From Clostridia bacterium (lineage in GTDB: Bacteria; Bacillota; Clostridia; Oscillospirales; CAG-272), in contig JAGBWH010000073.1 in NCBI GenBank assembly GCA_017629925.1, positions 1 to 9,916 on the forward strand: a stretch of DNA of 9,916 bases, written 5' to 3'. Made by a program: the position numbers and the translations under genes. The notes beneath the pieces are model-generated. The model ran no database searches, was not told where the DNA came from, and saw only the letters and a list, made by a program, of their open reading frames with translations. Positions 6,005 to 9,916 of the stretch are shown piece by piece (the first letter of the stretch is position 1; each line of letters starts with the position of its first letter).

Positions 6005-8977
6005 ATGAACAACCAGAAATTTTTAAGCCTGATTTTGCTGCTGGCTCTCTTGCTTCCTTGTTTTACCATGATGGCAGTCGCTGTGGAGCGAGACGAGAAC
6101 ATTGACGTGTCCCAAGACCATAATGTAGATCAGGTCGTCATGTACGAGCAAGACGCCGGTCAACCTTTTAGTAGCGGCGGTCGTGACCGCTGGAATAAGA
6201 TACTCAAAGGAAACGGCACTAAAACCGGAGCCGTTGACCCTTTAAATTCCGAAAACAACGTGTTGGCACATACCAGCGAAGTGGATAAAGAATCTCGCTT
6301 CACCAAATATATTTACATGGATCCGGTTGCTGTCTCGGATACAGTTGTTTTTTCAATTGATCTGCTGATTCCTACGCCATCCGATGAGACGATTTTCACC
6401 GAGCAGACCAGAATCACACTGCTCGGCAATGCCGCTATCACCTTGACTTATAATAGTGAAGAAGACCTCTATGAAGGTACCTATTTCTCCCAATCCTTTA
6501 AGGTCAAAGCCAATACATGGATGCGCTTTTATAATGTGCTCTCCCCCAGCGAAGTGGAAACTGAGCACGTGCTTGTCTCTCAACTGTCAGGTCTTATGCA
6601 AAACGATGAAGGGGAAGAGGTTCGCGTCTTACAAGAAAAAGCCACCATCACCCGTAAAACAACCGAAGTGCTTTGGTATGTCAAAGGGCAAGCTGGCAAA
6701 CAAGGTCTCGTCTATGCAGATAATACCACAATCCTCAAACCCGGTGACTTTGCATTCGCTAAGGTTACCACCGAGATGCTGGGCGACCTTTATAAAAACT
6801 TTGACCTTGAAGGCAAAATCTCCCTTCGTCTCTATCACACGATAGATATGTCCACATTGGATGTATCTCGCATTAGAGTGAGCAATCAATTTGCCGAGGA
6901 ATTGCCCTATACCTCTGTTTCCCTATCTTATGATGCACAAACCGTTACCTTTGATTTTGCAGGCAACAAACTGCCCAAGCACGAGACGGTTTACTTCTGC
7001 TTTGGCGAAGGCGTCGAGGACTTGCTCGGTCAAGAGATGCTTGAGCCTACGGTCGAACTTGAAACCAGAGGTGACAAAGATGAGTACCCCCTGCCTCCCG
7101 ACAGAGTCATCATTCCACAGGAAGGCTTTGTCATGCCCGACAGATGGAACACAGGCTATCGTTGCGACGAGTCCGAACTTGTGCCTTTGGCAGAAAAATA
7201 TCCCGATCTTGCTGCAAACAGCTATGTGATCTCTGAAGATGTTGCCAGAAAATACAATTTTGAATTTAGCCATTTCTCCCATACCGGTCGTATTTATGTT
7301 ACCGCCACCTCTCCTATCTATATCCACGATTTCTATATTGAAAATGGTGGCATTTATAACGGTAAAACGGGTACGGTCAAAACCTCTTCCTCCCGTGTGA
7401 CCATCGCATGGGGCGAAGGTAATGGCACCGTCTCCGACAACTTCTGTAGTGGCCCTAACCTCACCGTATCTCATTGCTATGTGCACGATGTCAAAGCTGA
7501 CCACATGAAAGCCGATTCAGGCCAAATCATAGAATTTAACTATTTCCGTGACGGTGGTACTCGTAGCCCCGGTGCTCACGCTGACGTCATTCAGTTTATG
7601 GGTGGCTCAACTTATGCCACCATGGACGTCAAAGTGTACGGCAACCGTTTCGACATTCCCAACCTTGCCTATGACCACGTCGCTAACGCTTGCTTCTTTT
7701 ATAGCCCCGAAAGCCATTGCAATGGTTGTGTAAACGTGCAGGCAGTTGGCAACTGGTTTAATGGCGGTGGCTACACAACCTATCTCGCACCGGAAGAAGG
7801 TTCAGGCCCTTCTTGGCAAATCTATTTTGAAAACAACCAATTCGGCTATGGTCATAGTCATGGTAGTTTCATGGCGTATAACGGTAAATGGGTACCTGCA
7901 AATGGCGGTAGTTATGAAAACAACGACTATGTAGGCAACTTGCTCACCGGTAGTGTGGTATACTTCTCAGGCGAAGGGGAAGAGGCAACACGCGTATTCT
8001 CCTCAGGTGACCTCACAGACGGAAAAGGTCGCATTTTGGTTAACTTTGCCAACTATATGCTCATGGCTCGTGGCTATCGCATTGAAGTTGAGGTTCTCGA
8101 TGATGCTGGCAACGTAGTGCAAACTGTTGTCAAAGAGGGCGAGATCCGCCGCTATATTTCTCCAAAAGAATATTTAGTTTCTTCTAACCTAAAAGATACT
8201 GGCTACACAAACGACACAGGCAAGCCGGTGTATCAACTCATTGAATTGCCTGACCTGCCTCATGATGTGTACGAATACGTGGAATTGCCTACACTCCCCA
8301 CATCCATGCAAGACCATCGCATTGTGGTAAAAGTGTATGACACCGCAGGGGCTGAAGATATGCTCATTCGCACCTCTGAGTTGGGCGAAAAAATCTCCGA
8401 TATCGTCACCGATGACAAAGACGTATTCCGTCCTGGCGAAGTAGAGGTTACTTATTATACCGTTGTATTCAAAGATGCAGACGGAAACGAACTCTCCACC
8501 CAAACAATCAAAGAAGGGCAAAGTGCTGTCGCACCTACCGCACCGCTCAAAGAAGGCTACACCTTCGCTGGTTGGTCTCTTGATTTCTCCTCTGTGCAAA
8601 GCGACCTTGTGGTCATTGCACAGTATACCAAAGATAACACATCCGAGCCGCCCGCAAAGAGCGAAGAACTCCTCGCATTTGAAGCGTTGGTGGCAGCAGC
8701 CGAAGCGGCACAAAATGGCAGCCTTTCAGAGAGACTTGCGTCCATTTATGCAGCCGACCTTGCATGGTGGAAGATTGAAGATATCGAAGAGGAAGGTGCA
8801 AGAGATGCCTATGTGCGCTTTATAGAAGTGGTCGCAAAATATAACCAAGATATTGCCAAAATCAATGACCATCTCTCAGGAGGAGAAAAAACCTCTGACC
8901 ACCTCCTTGGCATGGAGCCCCAACTCAATGGCGAGGTAAGCAATTTTCCCACCTCTCCCGACTATACAGAAAACTAA
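6005..8977 (+). CDS. Large secreted beta-helix protein B, tandem paralogue of A
   Basis: This protein of about 990 residues has the same architecture as the preceding gene product. It has a signal peptide (1-26, cleavage likely after AVA), an N-terminal beta-sandwich to about 250, and an SbsA-type Ig-like domain (about 251-355, ending LETRGD). The shared GFVMPDRWNTGYRC linker is at 373. The beta-helix (about 425-600) carries H490-C-Y-V-H494-D495, D499-H500, K502, R520 and H525-A-D527. A beta domain, one InlB-type repeat (about 817-877, KEGYTFAGW) and a helical domain with DLAWWKIEDIEEEGAR follow. A 33-residue polar tail after the helical domain is absent from protein A. The ATG at 6005 is preferred over an in-frame ATG at 5972 because AAGGGG (5992-5997) precedes it at 7 bases and the signal peptide begins there. 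It lies 47 bases after the upstream gene without a terminator, so the two are probably one transcript. Divergence outside the helix core suggests different ligand specificity; this is inference. Confidence 0.85.
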   Translation: MNNQKFLSLILLLALLLPCFTMMAVAVERDENIDVSQDHNVDQVVMYEQDAGQPFSSGGRDRWNKILKGNGTKTGAVDPLNSENNVLAHTSEVDKESRFTKYIYMDPVAVSDTVVFSIDLLIPTPSDETIFTEQTRITLLGNAAITLTYNSEEDLYEGTYFSQSFKVKANTWMRFYNVLSPSEVETEHVLVSQLSGLMQNDEGEEVRVLQEKATITRKTTEVLWYVKGQAGKQGLVYADNTTILKPGDFAFAKVTTEMLGDLYKNFDLEGKISLRLYHTIDMSTLDVSRIRVSNQFAEELPYTSVSLSYDAQTVTFDFAGNKLPKHETVYFCFGEGVEDLLGQEMLEPTVELETRGDKDEYPLPPDRVIIPQEGFVMPDRWNTGYRCDESELVPLAEKYPDLAANSYVISEDVARKYNFEFSHFSHTGRIYVTATSPIYIHDFYIENGGIYNGKTGTVKTSSSRVTIAWGEGNGTVSDNFCSGPNLTVSHCYVHDVKADHMKADSGQIIEFNYFRDGGTRSPGAHADVIQFMGGSTYATMDVKVYGNRFDIPNLAYDHVANACFFYSPESHCNGCVNVQAVGNWFNGGGYTTYLAPEEGSGPSWQIYFENNQFGYGHSHGSFMAYNGKWVPANGGSYENNDYVGNLLTGSVVYFSGEGEEATRVFSSGDLTDGKGRILVNFANYMLMARGYRIEVEVLDDAGNVVQTVVKEGEIRRYISPKEYLVSSNLKDTGYTNDTGKPVYQLIELPDLPHDVYEYVELPTLPTSMQDHRIVVKVYDTAGAEDMLIRTSELGEKISDIVTDDKDVFRPGEVEVTYYTVVFKDADGNELSTQTIKEGQSAVAPTAPLKEGYTFAGWSLDFSSVQSDLVVIAQYTKDNTSEPPAKSEELLAFEALVAAAEAAQNGSLSERLASIYAADLAWWKIEDIEEEGARDAYVRFIEVVAKYNQDIAKINDHLSGGEKTSDHLLGMEPQLNGEVSNFPTSPDYTEN

Positions 8978-8993
8978 TTTAGCCAAATAACGC

Positions 8994-9040
8994 AAAAACC
9001 CCCATGCTTTTTGAGAAAAGCATGGGGGAATTCTATTTTT
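8994..9040. terminator. Bidirectional Rho-independent terminator between convergent genes
   Basis: CCCCCATGCTTTT (8999-9011) and AAAAGCATGGGGG (9016-9028) form a perfect 13-bp stem with the loop TGAG. On the minus strand five T (8994-8998) follow the stem at once, fitting termination of the GtrA-family gene whose stop lies 15 bases away. On the plus strand a T-rich stretch (9031-9040) follows a few bases later and would end the transcript of the secreted pair. Confidence 0.9.
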
Positions 9041-9043
9041 ATT

Positions 9044-9577
9044 TCACTCTTCATCCTCGCTTTGGGGCGGGGAAGTGTCGTCTCCGCTTTTGTTTTTTTT
9101 AGAGCGGAAAGTCACAAATTTTGAGAAAATATAGTTAGAGAGGATCACCACAATGGCAACCAAGACTTTTGCGAGCAAGTCGTACATACCCAAATAAATG
9201 AGAAGCGTCTGCGCAGGAATTTCAATCAAACCGGAGACGATGCGCGCGGAAAAATGCGCCGTAAGTTGCACCCAAATCGTCTTTCCTTTGGTTTGGTTTT
9301 CGAAAACGAAATACTTGTTTGTAAAAAAGGCAACGAGCACCGCCACAAACCAAGCCACCGTATTGCAGAGTGTGGCAATCGCGGTTTTGTTTTGCAGAAA
9401 GGCATCTGCCAATATCCATCGTGTAAGCAGGGTGTAGACACAAACGTTGACCAGAGTTGTCACTACGCCGAAAAAGGCATACCAAATCGCCTGCTCCAGC
9501 TTGTCGTAGAGCTGTGCCACTTTGCTCGGCAGTATCTTATGCAAGAGCTCTCGGATAAACATTTTTGGCTTGTTCAA
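9044..9577 (-). CDS. GtrA-family membrane protein, TTG start
   Basis: This 177-residue protein has four predicted membrane segments (about residues 30-52, 64-90, 105-130 and 133-155) and the GtrA pattern: YAFFGVVTTLVN in the first segment, FFTNKYFVF after the second and SNYIFSKFVTF at the end. The C-terminal tail is cytoplasmic-like and acidic (SEDEE). GtrA proteins are thought to help move lipid-linked sugars such as undecaprenyl-phosphate-glucose across the membrane, or to anchor glycosyltransferases, in cell-wall or surface polysaccharide modification. The partner glycosyltransferase is not visible here. The start is read as TTG at 9577 because AAAGGAAG (9586-9593) lies 8 bases upstream. 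The first in-frame ATG, five codons later, is too far from it. It has its own promoter and is convergent with the secreted pair, so a functional link to them is unproven. Confidence 0.88.
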   Translation of the reverse strand: MNKPKMFIRELLHKILPSKVAQLYDKLEQAIWYAFFGVVTTLVNVCVYTLLTRWILADAFLQNKTAIATLCNTVAWFVAVLVAFFTNKYFVFENQTKGKTIWVQLTAHFSARIVSGLIEIPAQTLLIYLGMYDLLAKVLVAIVVILSNYIFSKFVTFRSKKNKSGDDTSPPQSEDEE

Positions 9578-9614
9578 TGGCTACACTTCCTTTCTTTTTC
9601 AATATCTAACCATG

Positions 9615-9643
9615 ATTATATCGCAAACTGATCTTTTTTGCAA
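9615..9643 (-). promoter_or_regulatory. Sigma-A promoter of the GtrA-family gene
   Basis: On the minus strand TTGCAA (9638-9643) and a perfect TATAAT (9615-9620) are separated by 17 bases. Transcription would start near 9608, about 30 bases before the TTG start codon, with the ribosome binding site (9586-9593) in the leader. Confidence 0.8.
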
Positions 9644-9653
9644 TAGTAAAACA

Positions 9654-9693
9654 CAAATTCGCCATTTTCATGAAAATAGTGCGCACGAATTTG
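9654..9693. repeat. Nested inverted repeat next to the gtrA-like promoter
   Basis: The outer arms CAAATTCG (9654-9661) and CGAATTTG (9686-9693) enclose a perfect 14-base palindrome, ATTTTCATGAAAAT (9664-9677). The 8-base palindrome GTGCGCAC (9679-9686) overlaps the right arm. The element begins 11 bases upstream of the -35 of the GtrA-family promoter, a usual place for an operator or activator site. The regulator, if any, is unknown. Confidence 0.5.
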
Positions 9694-9710
9694 AAGGCAT
9701 TTTTTATCGT

Positions 9711-9798
9711 ATGAGCCTAAATGCTCATGTATGTACAGTTTGCTTTTTCGCACTCGCTTGAGTGAATTTGGGGGCATGGTGTAGTCAATACCCCCAAA
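9711..9798. repeat. Three further inverted repeats in the right intergenic region
   Basis: ATGAGC/GCTCAT (9711-9716 and 9723-9728), CACTC/GAGTG (9751-9755 and 9760-9764, loop GCTT) and TTTGGGGG/CCCCCAAA (9767-9774 and 9791-9798, 16-base loop) follow one another. None is followed by a T run on either strand, so they do not look like ordinary terminators. I see no gene in 9578-9911; apart from these repeats and the two promoters it is AT-rich spacer. Confidence 0.45.
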
Positions 9799-9850
9799 GA
9801 TGACAAAAAATGCAACAAATTGTATATCAAATTTCTATTCAATTTGCTGA

Positions 9851-9880
9851 TTGTATCTACATAATTATATATGGTATAAT
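9851..9880 (+). promoter_or_regulatory. Sigma-A promoter, extended -10, for the gene at the right edge
   Basis: TTGTAT (9851-9856) lies 18 bases upstream of a perfect TATAAT (9875-9880), which is preceded by TG (9872-9873) as in an extended -10. Transcription would start near 9887, about 25 bases before the ATG at 9912. Confidence 0.75.
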
Positions 9881-9911
9881 TGAATGTATCAATAGTAAGC
9901 GAGGTATGAAT

Positions 9912-9916
9912 ATGCA
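9912..9916 (+). CDS. Start of a gene continuing past the right edge (partial)
   Basis: Only the start codon and two bases are in the window, so the product cannot be named. GCGAGG (9899-9904) lies 7 bases before the ATG at 9912 and a strong promoter lies upstream. An in-frame ATG at 9906 is only one base after that ribosome binding site and is less likely to be used. Confidence 0.4.

Noticed and set aside
6005..6085. Possible lipoprotein signal (LLLPC) in protein B
   Set aside because: The residues before the cysteine (L-L-P) do not fit the lipobox L-[AS]-[GA]-C, and a normal cleavage site (AVA) lies a few residues later.
9767..9798. TTTGGGGG/CCCCCAAA inverted repeat as a terminator
   Set aside because: The loop is 16 bases and no T run follows on either strand.

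Overview
The window looks like chromosomal DNA of a Gram-positive, probably spore-forming member of the Clostridia, perhaps an uncultured gut lineage of the Ruminococcaceae/Oscillospiraceae type. The grounds are a SpoIIQ-like LytM protein behind a sigma-F-like promoter, a short Bacillus/Clostridium-type ThiI without a rhodanese domain, secreted proteins with InlB-type (Listeria-Bacteroides) repeats, strong AGGAG-type ribosome binding sites, and an intergenic array of small hairpins of a kind I associate with gut Clostridia. This taxonomic call is inference; no rRNA or other marker is present.

Layout. Positions 1-80 hold a strong vegetative promoter, leader and ribosome binding site on the minus strand for a gene starting just beyond the left edge. 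Next come a terminator (135-187) and a cluster of short hairpins (193-300), both 3' of a minus-strand spoIIQ-like gene (301-957). That gene and thiI (1190-2362) are divergent. They share an intergenic region with a sigma-F-like promoter on the minus strand and an extended -10 sigma-A promoter on the plus strand. thiI is followed after 17 bases by an HD-domain phosphohydrolase gene (2380-2970).

The centre of the window (3030-8977) is a tandem pair of paralogous genes for large secreted proteins of 975 and about 990 residues. They share one architecture: signal peptide, N-terminal beta-sandwich (lectin-like), SbsA-type Ig-like domain, right-handed beta-helix, a further beta domain, one InlB-type repeat, and a C-terminal helical domain of no family I recognise. 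The beta-helix carries a strongly conserved block rich in His, Asp, Lys and Arg, which suggests a polysaccharide-active or polysaccharide-binding protein. The substrate is unknown. The pair probably forms one transcript (47-base gap, no terminator between them) ending at a near-perfect bidirectional terminator (8999-9028).

The convergent minus-strand gene at 9044-9577 encodes a GtrA-family membrane protein. It starts at TTG and has its own consensus promoter. The 334-base region to its right holds several inverted repeats, including a nested palindrome next to the gtrA-like promoter. It also holds an outward plus-strand promoter and ribosome binding site for a gene of which only the first bases are in the window.

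The genes appear to be independent units (sporulation, tRNA thiolation, secreted glycan-related proteins, membrane glycolipid translocation) rather than one pathway. The part most likely to be undescribed is the tandem secreted beta-helix pair and its conserved C-terminal domain.
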